A DNA stretch of 37,286 nucleotides, taken from Anaerolineaceae bacterium (GTDB lineage: Bacteria; Chloroflexota; Anaerolineae; Anaerolineales; Anaerolineaceae). The notes beneath the pieces are model-generated. The model was not told the origin of the DNA. It was given only the letters and a program-made list of their open reading frames with translations, and ran no database searches. Positions 1-8,063 of this stretch are shown here, one piece after another. The position numbers and the translations under genes were made by a program. Numbering within the stretch: position 1 is the stretch's first letter; the number at the start of each line of letters is the position of its first letter. The stretch covers positions 1 to 37,286 of the forward strand of contig WOYY01000093.1 in the NCBI GenBank assembly GCA_011620555.1, given 5' to 3'.

Positions 1-50
1 ATTCTCATTTTTACCCGTAAAAGCGCCATTTTTGAAGAGGGGTGGGAAAC

Positions 51-146
51 TCAGGCGGCAGCCATGACCTCACAGGCATCCCGCCCCAGCTGGCCGTTCC
101 GGCTAAGGACATCATTGGTGAACATTTCAGGGGCAAAACGGGGCAT
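51..146 (-). CDS. short ORF (31 aa), unidentified
   Basis: A 31-codon reverse ORF starts with ATG at 146. A perfect AGGAGG (positions 153-158 on this strand) lies 6 bases upstream, as good a ribosome site as any in the window. The peptide begins MPRFAPEMFTNDVLSRNGQL and ends in MAAA before a TGA at 51-53. I do not recognise it. It has no signal peptide or membrane segment. It could be a genuine small protein, or the N-terminus of a longer gene broken by a frameshift: one added base in the GCCGCCTGAG run would reopen the frame to the window edge. It is divergent from the acyl-CoA synthetase gene. The ribosome site is seen; translation is inferred. Confidence 0.35.
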   Translation of the reverse strand: MPRFAPEMFTNDVLSRNGQLGRDACEVMAAA

Positions 147-305
147 TAAAAACCTCCTGCGAGAATCCTCATTAATTCAAGAGATAATTGTCATAAGCGG
201 ACAACTCACAGAAATTATAAGGTACAATAGCCGATGTTGTAATTGTCAGATGGACATTTATTGTTCATTAATATAAGCTAGAAATATCAATTTTAGGAGG
301 ATCTC
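147..305. promoter_or_regulatory. divergent intergenic region with candidate promoters
   Basis: This AT-rich spacer separates the short reverse ORF from the acyl-CoA synthetase. On the reverse strand TATAAT lies at 214-219, and on the forward strand TACAAT lies at 223-228. Neither has a convincing -35 at 16-18 bases. AGGAGG at 295-300 is the ribosome site for the GTG at 306. TTGTCA occurs twice (188-193 and 243-248) but is not correctly spaced to a -10. Promoter positions are therefore tentative. Confidence 0.3.
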
Positions 306-2414
306 GTGGATGATGCAATTAATGGTCTTCTCAGGCCAAAAGGAATAGCCATTGTCGGTGCTTCGGATACACCGGGCAAAATCGGACATACGGTTGTTAA
401 GAAACTCATCGAAGGCGGTTACGAGGATGGTATCTACCCCGTCAACCCCAAAGCCGATGAGATTCTCGGTTTAAAAGTTTACAAATCCGTTCTCGACATC
501 CCCGGCCGTGTGGACGCTGCAGCGATCACCGTTCCCGCCAAATTCGTCTATGACGTCGCCAAGGAGTGCGGTGAAAAAGGCGTCAAAGGCCTGATCATTA
601 TCACCTCCGGTTTTAGTGAAGTTGGCGAAGTTGAACTCGAAGAACAGATCGTTGACCTCGCCCACAGCTATGGCATGCGAATCCTCGGACCTAACGTTGT
701 CGGCACCCTTTCCAATACCGACAAACTGAATGCATCCTTTGCACCCTTCCTCCCCTTAAAAGGTTCCGCTTCCCTGGTTTCCCAGAGCGGCGCTCTGCTG
801 ATCGCCATGGACGCCATCACCTACACCCGGCGGATTGGCTTTGATAAAATGATCTCCATCGGCAATATGTCTGATCTCAATTTTGCAGACATGGTCAATT
901 ACCTGGATAACGATGACAACACCAAGTGCCTCACCTTATACATCGAAGGCCTCAAAGATGGCCGCCGTTTCATTGACGAGAGCAGGCAAGCCTCCAAACC
1001 GATTGTTGTGTTGAAATCAGGCGTTTCTGAGCATGGCGCAGCCGCCGCGGCTTCCCACACCGGCTCCCTCGCCGGCGCCACCAAAGTCTATTCCGCAGCC
1101 TTCAACCAGGCCGGCGTTATTCAGGCGACGGATCTGAACGATCTGTTTGACTGCACCCTGGCTCTTTCGCTGCAGCCCCCGATGAGGGGCGAAAACCTGC
1201 TGGTCATCACCAATGGCGGCGGTGTGGGCGTGCTTGCCACCGACTCCGCTGAACAGGCCAATGTGCCGTTGAAATTCGCCCCCAAGGACGTTCAGGAAGA
1301 ATTGAAACTGCACATGCCCGCCTTTGGCTCCGCCAAGAACCCTGTTGACCTGACCGGTATGGCCGACACTGATTGGTACCATGACACGGTCAATTTCGCC
1401 TTCACCCACGACTGGGTGGACGCGCTGGTTGTGCTCTACTGCGAAACCGCCATGACCAACCCCATGGAAATTGCCCAGAGCATCTACAAGGCAATTAGCG
1501 AGACCGGCATCAAGGACAAGCCCGTCACCGTTTCTTTCGTCGGCGGTGAACGCTGTGAAGAGGCCATGCAGTGGCTGGTGGAACACGACATCCCCGCCTA
1601 CAACGCTCCCGACCTGGCCGTCAAAGCCATGGGCACTCTGCATGATTTTGCCCGTTTGCAGGAAGTGAAGGGCGACACATCCTACGAAAACAAACAGGCC
1701 GACAGCAAAGCCGCCCGTGAGATCATCGCCAAGGTCCGCTCAGATGGCCGCACCGCGCTGACCGAGATCGAATCAAAACGAATTTTCAAAGCCTATGGTC
1801 TCCCCGTGGTTTCCACAGAATTGGCCACCTCCGAAGACAAGGCCATCAAACTGGCAGAGGCCAATGGTTACCCCGTCGTCTTGAAGATCGTCTCTCCTGA
1901 TATCCTCCACAAATCGGACGCCGGCGGTGTGAAGGTCAACCTGAAAGACGAAGCCAGTGTGCGGGCTGCCTACCAGGAAATCCTCAAAAACGCCAAAGCC
2001 TACAAAGCGGATGCCGATGTCCACGGCATCGCCGTGCAGCACATGGCGCCCTGGGCGACGGAGATCATCATCGGCTCCATCAATGACGCCACTTTCGGCC
2101 CGACCGTTATGTTCGGCCTGGGCGGCATCTTCGTGGAAGTCCTCAAAGACGTGACCTTCCGGGTCGCCCCGATCTCCAAAGCGGAAGCGGCGGCGATGCT
2201 GGACGAGATCAAGAGTTCGCCCATTCTGGATGGCGTCCGGGGCGAAACCGCCCGTGACAAGGCCGCTCTGGCCGATGTCCTGGCCAAATACGCCTTCATG
2301 GTCGCAGACCTGACTGACGAGGTCAAGGAATCCGATGCCAACCCGGTTCTGGTCTACGAAAAGGGTAATGGCGTGATGGTCGTGGATGCCCGGATCATCC
2401 TCAAAGACAAATAA
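306..2414 (+). CDS. ADP-forming acetate/acyl-CoA ligase, fused alpha-beta
   Basis: This 702-residue enzyme converts acetyl- or acyl-CoA, ADP and phosphate to the free acid, CoA and ATP, the energy-conserving last step of fermentation in many anaerobes. The start is GTG with AGGAGG 5 bases upstream. Domains run in the fused order: CoA-binding Rossmann domain (residues about 8-130, AIVGAS and YPVNPK), succinyl-CoA-ligase-like domain (about 150-460) with SQSGAL and the ASHTGSLAG segment carrying the expected phosphorylated histidine H251, then an ATP-grasp domain (about 480-700) with PVVLKIVSP and HKSDAGGVKVNL. Length matches the fused bacterial and archaeal family. It is a single gene, closed by its own terminator. 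Which acyl-CoA it prefers cannot be read from sequence; the oxidoreductase at 20372-23228 would supply one. Confidence 0.93.
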   Translation: MDDAINGLLRPKGIAIVGASDTPGKIGHTVVKKLIEGGYEDGIYPVNPKADEILGLKVYKSVLDIPGRVDAAAITVPAKFVYDVAKECGEKGVKGLIIITSGFSEVGEVELEEQIVDLAHSYGMRILGPNVVGTLSNTDKLNASFAPFLPLKGSASLVSQSGALLIAMDAITYTRRIGFDKMISIGNMSDLNFADMVNYLDNDDNTKCLTLYIEGLKDGRRFIDESRQASKPIVVLKSGVSEHGAAAAASHTGSLAGATKVYSAAFNQAGVIQATDLNDLFDCTLALSLQPPMRGENLLVITNGGGVGVLATDSAEQANVPLKFAPKDVQEELKLHMPAFGSAKNPVDLTGMADTDWYHDTVNFAFTHDWVDALVVLYCETAMTNPMEIAQSIYKAISETGIKDKPVTVSFVGGERCEEAMQWLVEHDIPAYNAPDLAVKAMGTLHDFARLQEVKGDTSYENKQADSKAAREIIAKVRSDGRTALTEIESKRIFKAYGLPVVSTELATSEDKAIKLAEANGYPVVLKIVSPDILHKSDAGGVKVNLKDEASVRAAYQEILKNAKAYKADADVHGIAVQHMAPWATEIIIGSINDATFGPTVMFGLGGIFVEVLKDVTFRVAPISKAEAAAMLDEIKSSPILDGVRGETARDKAALADVLAKYAFMVADLTDEVKESDANPVLVYEKGNGVMVVDARIILKDK

Positions 2415-2432
2415 TCGCCTAAGCAATAAACC

Positions 2433-2474
2433 AAAAAGCCACTGTGTGCCGGATCATTAAGCACAGTGGCTTTT
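2433..2474 (+). terminator. rho-independent terminator after acyl-CoA ligase
   Basis: A 13-bp perfect stem (AAAAGCCACTGTG at 2434-2446 with CACAGTGGCTTTT at 2462-2474) encloses a 15-base loop. It lies 20 bases after the stop codon. The T run is short but the A/T ends of the stem make it usable in both directions. Confidence 0.8.
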
Positions 2475-2490
2475 CTATTCTCAGGAAATT

Positions 2491-3681
2491 ATGCCCAATT
2501 CGCAGCAAAAAGTAAAAACACGCCACATCCCAGCCAAAGATTTCTCCAACAGGGCCTATTTCCCAGGGACCGAAGACCACCCATTCCACGCGCTGAACAG
2601 GCTTGACCGATACGCGGGCAAAATACCAGCCATCCTTTACCCCTTCCTCTTTGGCGGATTGGTCTACCTGCTGACCCACGGTGTCACTCGCAGTATCGCA
2701 TTTACGGGCTTCATTCTGGGCGATCTGCTCATCTTGGCCCTGCTGCCCAAATTAAAGATCTCTTTCGGCCCGCCTACCCTGCCGATGCTTTTCCTGGCCC
2801 TTTTCCGGTTTCCCTTTATGGTGATCTTCAGGCTGCCGATAGCCCTTGGCTTTCAGATCGCGGGGACTCTGATGGTCATCTACGGTTTCATCATCGAGCC
2901 GCAATACCCGAAAGTTGAAAGATACAGGGTTGCCAAGCCGATTCCGGGTGAAAGCGGTATATTGAAAATCGTGCATCTCAGCGACCTCCACATGGAATAC
3001 CTCACCCAGGCTGAAGAGCGCGCGATCGAAGCGATCAATGCCCTCCAGCCGGACCTGATCCTCTTCACGGGGGATTTCTTCAACCTTTCCCACCGTCAGG
3101 ATGAGATCACCCATCAGGACATCGTCCATTTCTTCAACCGAATCCGCGGTTCCTGTGCCATCTTCGCCATCATGGGCAGCCCGGCCGTGGACCCCGCTGA
3201 GAGCCTGGATTGGATCCTCCCCCGGACCAGGATCCAATTATTGAACAATAAATCGGCAAGGATTGAAATTAACGGCAAAATGATCAACATCTACGGCCTG
3301 ACCTGCACCCACCGACCGGGGGTGGATTCTCAGAAACTATCAAAACTTCTGGAATCAGCGCCGCCGGATGGCGCGGCCAATATCCTGCTCTACCATTCAC
3401 CGGATCTGGCCCCTGAGATCGCGGATTTCGGCATTGACCTTCAACTTTCCGGTCATACCCACGGCGGCCAGGTTCAAATTCCTTTCCTTGGGCCCATTTT
3501 CTCTGCCTCACTTTACGGGAACCAGTTATCAGAGGGTCATTATTGGGTTAATGATCGCTTAAATCTGATCGTTTCGAGAGGTTTGGGCCTTGAAGGAAAC
3601 GCCGCTCCGAGGGTAAGATTCCTTAGTCCGCCAGAAATCGGCCTTATCTCTTTTGAATTTCTTCAGGATAATGTAAAATAA
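2491..3681 (+). CDS. membrane-anchored metallophosphoesterase with altered active site
   Basis: This 396-residue protein of the calcineurin-like phosphoesterase superfamily is YkuE-like in layout. Residues about 48-135 are hydrophobic and form an estimated three to four membrane segments; the phosphoesterase domain follows from residue 158. Visible metal-site motifs are DLH (D165, H167), GD (D195), a later histidine in LLYHSPD (H302) and GHTHGGQ (H322, H324). The expected GNH[DE] motif, which gives one metal ligand and the catalytic histidine, is replaced by GSPAVD at residues 229-234. Activity is therefore doubtful or altered. The start has only a weak AGGA 4 bases upstream. The gene follows a terminator and precedes the HAD phosphatase by 40 bases, so the two may be co-transcribed. 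The substrate is unknown. Confidence 0.82.
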   Translation: MPNSQQKVKTRHIPAKDFSNRAYFPGTEDHPFHALNRLDRYAGKIPAILYPFLFGGLVYLLTHGVTRSIAFTGFILGDLLILALLPKLKISFGPPTLPMLFLALFRFPFMVIFRLPIALGFQIAGTLMVIYGFIIEPQYPKVERYRVAKPIPGESGILKIVHLSDLHMEYLTQAEERAIEAINALQPDLILFTGDFFNLSHRQDEITHQDIVHFFNRIRGSCAIFAIMGSPAVDPAESLDWILPRTRIQLLNNKSARIEINGKMINIYGLTCTHRPGVDSQKLSKLLESAPPDGAANILLYHSPDLAPEIADFGIDLQLSGHTHGGQVQIPFLGPIFSASLYGNQLSEGHYWVNDRLNLIVSRGLGLEGNAAPRVRFLSPPEIGLISFEFLQDNVK

Positions 3682-3721
3682 GAGTGTTAAAACGATATTT
3701 AAGAGAAAGAATTTTCTAGAA

Positions 3722-4495
3722 ATGAAAAATTTTATCATCGATATGGACGGCGTCCTTATCCAGGGCAACCGGATCATCCCGGGTGCCGACCAGTTTATCA
3801 ATCGATTGCGCGCGCAGGGGCGGAAATTCCTGCTCCTGACGAACAACCCCGTCTATACCCCACGGGACCTGGCGCACCGCTTGCAGGCCACCGGATTGCA
3901 AATCGAGCAAAACCAGATCTTCACTTCAGCCTTGGCCACAGCCGCTTTCCTGCACCAACAGCGCCCGAATGGGAAAGCCTTTGTCCTGGGTGAAAGCGGC
4001 TTAACGGAAGCCGTCCACGATATCGGTTATATCATCACCGATGGCGAACCGGATTATGTCGTCCTGGGCGAGACTCTCGCCTACGATTTCCAGATGATCA
4101 AAAAAGCCATCCGCCTGATCCATGATTCCGGGACGCGTTTCATTGCCACCAACCCGGACGCCTCCGGACCCAGCGAAAACGGCCTGGTGCCGGCCTGCGG
4201 CGCCATGGCCGCCCTGATCGAGAAAGCCACCGGCGTTGCACCCTTCTTTGTGGGCAAGCCAAATGCCCTGATGATGCGGACAGCCCTGAATTACCTGAAC
4301 GTTCACTCTGAAAACACGATCATGGTTGGGGACCGTATGGATACAGACATCGTCGCGGGGGTGACCAGCGGCATGGAAACCATCCTGGTGCTCAGCGGTG
4401 TGACCAAAGAGAGCCAAATTGACAAATTCCCCTACCTCCCCACTTTCATCAGAAACTCCGTAGCCGAGATCCATCCCGAAGAATTCGACGTTTGA
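3722..4495 (+). CDS. HAD superfamily IIA phosphatase (NagD/AraL-like)
   Basis: A 257-residue soluble phosphatase. HAD motif I is IIDMDGVL (D7 nucleophile, D9 acid/base), motif II is LLTNN (T40), the motif III lysine is in FVGKPN (K179), and motif IV is [10 protein letters not shown] (D204, D209). A C2-type cap lies between motifs II and III, as expected for class IIA (NagD, AraL, phosphoglycolate or 4-nitrophenyl phosphatases). The length is typical. The substrate cannot be assigned; members usually dephosphorylate small sugar or nucleotide phosphates. No good Shine-Dalgarno precedes the ATG. Its stop codon lies inside the -35 box of the next gene's promoter. Confidence 0.88.
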   Translation: MKNFIIDMDGVLIQGNRIIPGADQFINRLRAQGRKFLLLTNNPVYTPRDLAHRLQATGLQIEQNQIFTSALATAAFLHQQRPNGKAFVLGESGLTEAVHDIGYIITDGEPDYVVLGETLAYDFQMIKKAIRLIHDSGTRFIATNPDASGPSENGLVPACGAMAALIEKATGVAPFFVGKPNALMMRTALNYLNVHSENTIMVGDRMDTDIVAGVTSGMETILVLSGVTKESQIDKFPYLPTFIRNSVAEIHPEEFDV

Positions 4496-4519
4496 CAACT
4501 GCCCCTGACTGAGTATAAT
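4492..4519 (+). promoter_or_regulatory. consensus promoter for the L,D-transpeptidase gene
   Basis: TTGACA at 4492-4497 and TATAAT at 4514-4519 are both perfect consensus hexamers with a 16-base spacer. The -35 overlaps the TGA stop of the upstream phosphatase gene. Only 8 bases separate the -10 from the ATG at 4528, so transcription should begin at or within a base or two of the start codon. Confidence 0.8.
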
Positions 4520-4527
4520 CTTGATAT

Positions 4528-5556
4528 ATGAGTAATAAGACCTTTTCACGCAGGAATTTTCTCAAATTGGGTGCGCTCAGCCTATCCTCCCTGGCTTTTT
4601 CGCCCCTGATTTCAGAAGCTGAACAGCAACCCCTCCAGCGCAGACTGATGCGGGTGGGTTCTGACGATCCTGTTGTCATCCGCTCCCAGCCCAGCGATAA
4701 GGGAGCCACCCTGTATCAAAGATATAAGGATGATTTGCTCAATGTCTATGATGAGGTTGAATCGCCGGATGGCCCGTCATGGAACCCGCTCTGGTACAAA
4801 GTTTGGGGCGGCTATGTTCATTCCGGAAAGCTGGTCGAGGTCGATACTATTCTGAACGAAGTCGCATCCAGCATCCACGCGGATGGGCAGCTGGGCGAGA
4901 TCACCGTGCCCTATACCCGGGCTTACCGCTATACCAATCTTTACGGCTGGGTGGAACTCTCCCGGCTCTATTACCAATCCGTCCATTGGATCTGGGATAT
5001 CATCACTGGGCCCGACGGCGCCCCCTGGTACGAACTGGAAGATGAGCTTTCCCGCCTGCGCTATGCGATTCCAGCCGAACACATGCGGTTGATCCCTGAC
5101 CAGGAACTGTCGCCCATCCACCCAGACGCTTCCGGTCGCAAATGGATTGAAGTATCCCTCACCGGCCAGCAATTGACGGCCTACGAGGGCAGCGACATCG
5201 TCCTGCAGACCAAGATCTCCAGCGGGTTGCTGACCCAGGAGATGGCGACCCCGGCCGGAGATTTCCGGATCGAATCCAAATATGCCTCCAAACACATGGG
5301 TGATGGCGATGTCACCTCGGATATTTATGCCTATGAACTGATGGGCGTCCCCTGGGACTGTTTTTTCGTCCTCGATTCCGGGATCGCCACCCACGGCACC
5401 TACTGGCATAACAATTTCGGGATCCAGATGAGCCACGGATGCGTTAACATGCGCAATGCGGAAGCCAAATGGCTCTTCCGCTGGGCGGAACCCGCCTTTG
5501 ATCCCCATCTCTTCACCCGCACCATGGGCTACGGCACGCCGATTTCGGTGGTCTGA
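4528..5556 (+). CDS. Tat-exported L,D-transpeptidase (YkuD domain)
   Basis: This 342-residue enzyme forms 3-3 cross-links or attaches proteins in peptidoglycan outside the membrane. The N-terminus carries a twin-arginine signal (SRRNFLKLG, residues 7-15, then a hydrophobic stretch). Two SH3-like repeats seem present at about 45-105 and 125-190, each holding a W-Y/K core. The catalytic YkuD domain spans about 205-342 with ATHGTYW (H289) and SHGCVNM (H303, nucleophile C305). No Shine-Dalgarno is present and the -10 ends 8 bases before ATG, so the message is probably leaderless. It meets the hemW gene tail to tail with 6 bases between the stops. The catalytic motif makes the family certain; the precise wall role is inferred. 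Confidence 0.92.
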   Translation: MSNKTFSRRNFLKLGALSLSSLAFSPLISEAEQQPLQRRLMRVGSDDPVVIRSQPSDKGATLYQRYKDDLLNVYDEVESPDGPSWNPLWYKVWGGYVHSGKLVEVDTILNEVASSIHADGQLGEITVPYTRAYRYTNLYGWVELSRLYYQSVHWIWDIITGPDGAPWYELEDELSRLRYAIPAEHMRLIPDQELSPIHPDASGRKWIEVSLTGQQLTAYEGSDIVLQTKISSGLLTQEMATPAGDFRIESKYASKHMGDGDVTSDIYAYELMGVPWDCFFVLDSGIATHGTYWHNNFGIQMSHGCVNMRNAEAKWLFRWAEPAFDPHLFTRTMGYGTPISVV

Positions 5557-5568
5557 AAACGCTCAGAC
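5551..5568. terminator. hairpin spanning two convergent stop codons
   Basis: GTCTGA (5551-5556) and TCAGAC (5563-5568) form a 6-bp stem with a 6-base loop. The forward TGA stop and the reverse TGA stop each lie in one arm. No T run follows on either strand, so it is a weak terminator at best. Confidence 0.35.
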
Positions 5569-6747
5569 AAAGGCCATGAACACCTGGTTGCCCACCATCG
5601 TCCCACGATGCGTCAAGCGAATCCTTTTACTTTCCCCCTCACCTACCCATTCCAATAAGCCCAGACCGACCAGCCGGTTCAACTCAGCTTCAAAAACCGC
5701 TTCCATAGATGCGTTATAGCGGCGGTGGAAATTCTTTGCGCCGACGCCCTGCCTAATCAGGCGCAGACCCAGCATCATCTCGTCCATCATCCTGGTCTCA
5801 GGATCGACAAACTCGCTTGAGATCGTCGCCGGGGTGTTTGTCGGCGTCCAGTCTGCGCCGCCAGCCCCCTGCATCCGGGTGATGTAATCCGTCAGACCCG
5901 GCGTATTGACCAGCCTGAGGTGCTCAAAGTAGCCCTGAGCGCCCGCCCCGACGCCGATATAAGGATCATTCAGCCAATACTGTAAGTTATGCCGGCAGCG
6001 CAGGTCCACTCCGTCGTTTTCTTTCGCCCAGTTGGAAATCTCATAATGCTGGTACCCCGCCTCAGCCAGCAGTTCCATGGCAAGTTCATACATATCCGCC
6101 TGCAAATCCTGATCCTGCGGTTCGATCAGCCCCCGCTGGTGCCAGCGGTAAAGCGCCGTCCCTTCCTCGATAATTAAGGAATACAGCGAAAAATGCTCCG
6201 GTTGCAGATCAATGGCCCGCTGGAGCGAATTTCGCCAGCTCTCCAGGTCCTGCCAGGGCAGCCCGAAGATCAAATCCAGGTTGATATTCCGGAAACCGGC
6301 CCTTCTGGCACCGGAAACGGAGGTGAGGACATCCCGAATGGAATGGACCCGGTCCAGTCGCGCCAGGTCAAACGAATCGGTGGATTGAACGCCAATGCTT
6401 ATGCGGTTGAACCCCAAAGCGTGCAGGCCTTTGAGGTAATCCGCCTGAATCGTCCCCGGGTTGGCCTCCAGGCTGATCTCGCATTCTTCAGTCAGCGCGT
6501 AGCTTTGCCGGATCGCCTCCAGGACTTTTTCATAATCCTTCAAAGCCATCAACGAGGGGGTCCCTCCGCCAAAGTAAATGGAGTGCAGAGGTATTTTTTC
6601 GGTGTATTGATTGGCTATGCGAATTTCTTTGACCAAGGCATCCGCATACAGCGGCAGCTCGCTCTCGCGCCCGGCGGTTGTGATAAAATCACAATAATGG
6701 CAGCGATGTTTGCAGAATGGGATATGAACATATAAACTGTGATTCAT
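5563..6747 (-). CDS. hemW: radical SAM heme chaperone HemW
   Basis: This 394-residue radical SAM protein is related to HemN. I chose the ATG at 6747, giving MNHSLYVHIPFCKHRCHYCDF, because the family starts directly before YVHIPFC; the frame stays open for 15 more codons upstream. The iron-sulfur motif is CX3CX2C (C12, C16, C19) followed by DF. True HemN oxidases have a fourth cysteine two residues on, so this is the HemW type, a heme-binding chaperone rather than a coproporphyrinogen oxidase. Other family signatures are YFGGGTPS, the EANPG strand and SIGVQS. The C-terminal HemN-like winged domain is present. There is no close Shine-Dalgarno; TATAAC lies 7 bases upstream of ATG, so the transcript may be leaderless. 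Confidence 0.9.
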   Translation of the reverse strand: MNHSLYVHIPFCKHRCHYCDFITTAGRESELPLYADALVKEIRIANQYTEKIPLHSIYFGGGTPSLMALKDYEKVLEAIRQSYALTEECEISLEANPGTIQADYLKGLHALGFNRISIGVQSTDSFDLARLDRVHSIRDVLTSVSGARRAGFRNINLDLIFGLPWQDLESWRNSLQRAIDLQPEHFSLYSLIIEEGTALYRWHQRGLIEPQDQDLQADMYELAMELLAEAGYQHYEISNWAKENDGVDLRCRHNLQYWLNDPYIGVGAGAQGYFEHLRLVNTPGLTDYITRMQGAGGADWTPTNTPATISSEFVDPETRMMDEMMLGLRLIRQGVGAKNFHRRYNASMEAVFEAELNRLVGLGLLEWVGEGESKRIRLTHRGTMVGNQVFMAFV

Positions 6748-6795
6748 ATCCCCAGTTATACCACTCCCCCTTTGGTAATCCCCAGCTTTCACGAA

Positions 6796-6824
6796 TGGTC
6801 AACTTCTCCGCCTTAGGGTATACT
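6796..6824 (+). promoter_or_regulatory. promoter before the zinc-ribbon/LysM gene
   Basis: TGGTCA at 6796-6801 (4 of 6 consensus), a 17-base spacer, then TATACT at 6819-6824 (5 of 6). The ATG at 6836 lies 11 bases after the -10, leaving an expected leader of only a few bases and no Shine-Dalgarno. Confidence 0.6.
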
Positions 6825-6835
6825 AGTCCAGAATT

Positions 6836-8005
6836 ATGATGAGCCAAGATACGAACACCTCAAAAACGAAACTGTGTCCGGTTTGCGGCACCCGCCTGAA
6901 CGAGTCCGCGACCAGGTGCCTTGTCTGCGGTACTGAACTCGATGGCAAAGCCAGCCCCAGGAAAAATGACGGCGTCAAGGCAAAAAGGCTGCCCGAAATC
7001 ACGCTTAGCCTGCCGGCCGCCCTGGGCCTCCTGGCCCTTTTCATCACGCTCGGCGCCGTGGTCGTCTTCCTGATCATCAGCTCAAACGCGCAAGGCGAAA
7101 CGCCCGAAGAAATGGTAGCTGTGGGCAGCCCCACGGTCAGCCCGACCGTCACGCTCACCCCAACCGTGACCCAGACGGCGACCCTGGAGCCAACCTGGAC
7201 GCCGCTGCCGACCATCGCCTATACGGTCAAGGCCAACGAAACCTGTTCCGATATCGCCGTGGCTTTCGGTATTTCCGTCCAAAGCATCATCCTCGAAAAC
7301 AACCTGACGGCCAGTTGTACACTCTTCGAAGGCCAGCCGCTGAACATCCCCCAGCCGACACCTACCGCATCGCCCCAGCCGACCGCGACGCTTAGTGATG
7401 TTGAAAAGACGGAGAAAGCCTGCGATGTTGTGTACTACACTGTGACTGAGGGCGATACGCTGAGTAAGATTGCCGATGAGTACAATGTCAGCATGACAGC
7501 GATCAGGGAATACAACGGCCTGCCCAATGATACCGTCTACGAAGATATGCCCTTGGCCATTCCGCTCTGCCAGCGTGAACCCACGCAAGGCCCCACGCCA
7601 ACGCCGACCAATCCCCCGCCCTATGCGGGGCCAAACCTGCTGCTCCCAGCGGATGGCGCTTCTTTCGTAGGCTCAACCACATCCATCACCCTGCAATGGG
7701 CCGCAGTCGGCAATTTGCGGGAAAACGAGGCCTATGCGGTCACCGTGACAGACCTGACCAGCGAAAACCGGGAGACCGTCACGGATTTCGTCACAGACAC
7801 CTCTTATATCCTGCCGCAATCCCTGCTGCCAACGGATGGAGTCCCGCACATCTACCGCTGGTCGGTCTATATCGCCCGGCAGGTGGGCGGCGGCGAAACC
7901 GAAACCGATAACTGGGTCTCTGCGGGCAACCTGAGCGACCAGCGAGTGTTCGGCTGGTTCACGGCGAGCGGCTCAGTGCCCGCAACGGTCACCCCGACAC
8001 CCTAA
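6836..8005 (+). CDS. zinc-ribbon, single-TM protein with two LysM domains
   Basis: A 389-residue mosaic protein. An N-terminal zinc ribbon carries two CXXC pairs (C14, C17, C28, C31) and should sit in the cytoplasm. One membrane helix follows at about 58-82. Outside come a Thr/Pro linker, LysM 1 (about 128-172), another Thr/Pro linker, LysM 2 (about 199-244), a third linker, and a C-terminal beta-rich domain (about 264-385) resembling a fibronectin type III or Ig fold. LysM domains bind N-acetylglucosamine-containing glycans, so the protein probably ties the membrane to peptidoglycan. Each LysM is bracketed by a cysteine pair (C137/C161 and C196/C245), suggesting disulfides. A second ATG at 6839 is also possible. 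No enzymatic domain is seen. Confidence 0.85.
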   Translation: MMSQDTNTSKTKLCPVCGTRLNESATRCLVCGTELDGKASPRKNDGVKAKRLPEITLSLPAALGLLALFITLGAVVVFLIISSNAQGETPEEMVAVGSPTVSPTVTLTPTVTQTATLEPTWTPLPTIAYTVKANETCSDIAVAFGISVQSIILENNLTASCTLFEGQPLNIPQPTPTASPQPTATLSDVEKTEKACDVVYYTVTEGDTLSKIADEYNVSMTAIREYNGLPNDTVYEDMPLAIPLCQREPTQGPTPTPTNPPPYAGPNLLLPADGASFVGSTTSITLQWAAVGNLRENEAYAVTVTDLTSENRETVTDFVTDTSYILPQSLLPTDGVPHIYRWSVYIARQVGGGETETDNWVSAGNLSDQRVFGWFTASGSVPATVTPTP

Positions 8006-8013
8006 TTAAAAGC

Positions 8014-8046
8014 AAAACCGGAGGAGCGTGCTCCTCCGGTTTTTTT
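8014..8046. terminator. strong bidirectional terminator
   Basis: A 13-bp perfect stem (8014-8026 with 8031-8043, core ACCGGAGGAG) has a CGTG tetraloop and a seven-T run on the forward strand. The A-rich left side gives a T run on the reverse strand. It lies between the convergent LysM and thioredoxin reductase genes and should serve both. Confidence 0.92.
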
Positions 8047-8063
8047 ATCTCGATACGATTTAA

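Noticed and set aside
64-276. 70-codon forward ORF before the acyl-CoA ligase gene
   Set aside because: No Shine-Dalgarno, implausible composition and it crosses the AT-rich promoter region; the reverse-strand ORF there has a much better start site.
1017-1643. 208-codon reverse ORF opposite the acyl-CoA ligase
   Set aside because: Antisense shadow caused by codon bias in the ligase gene.
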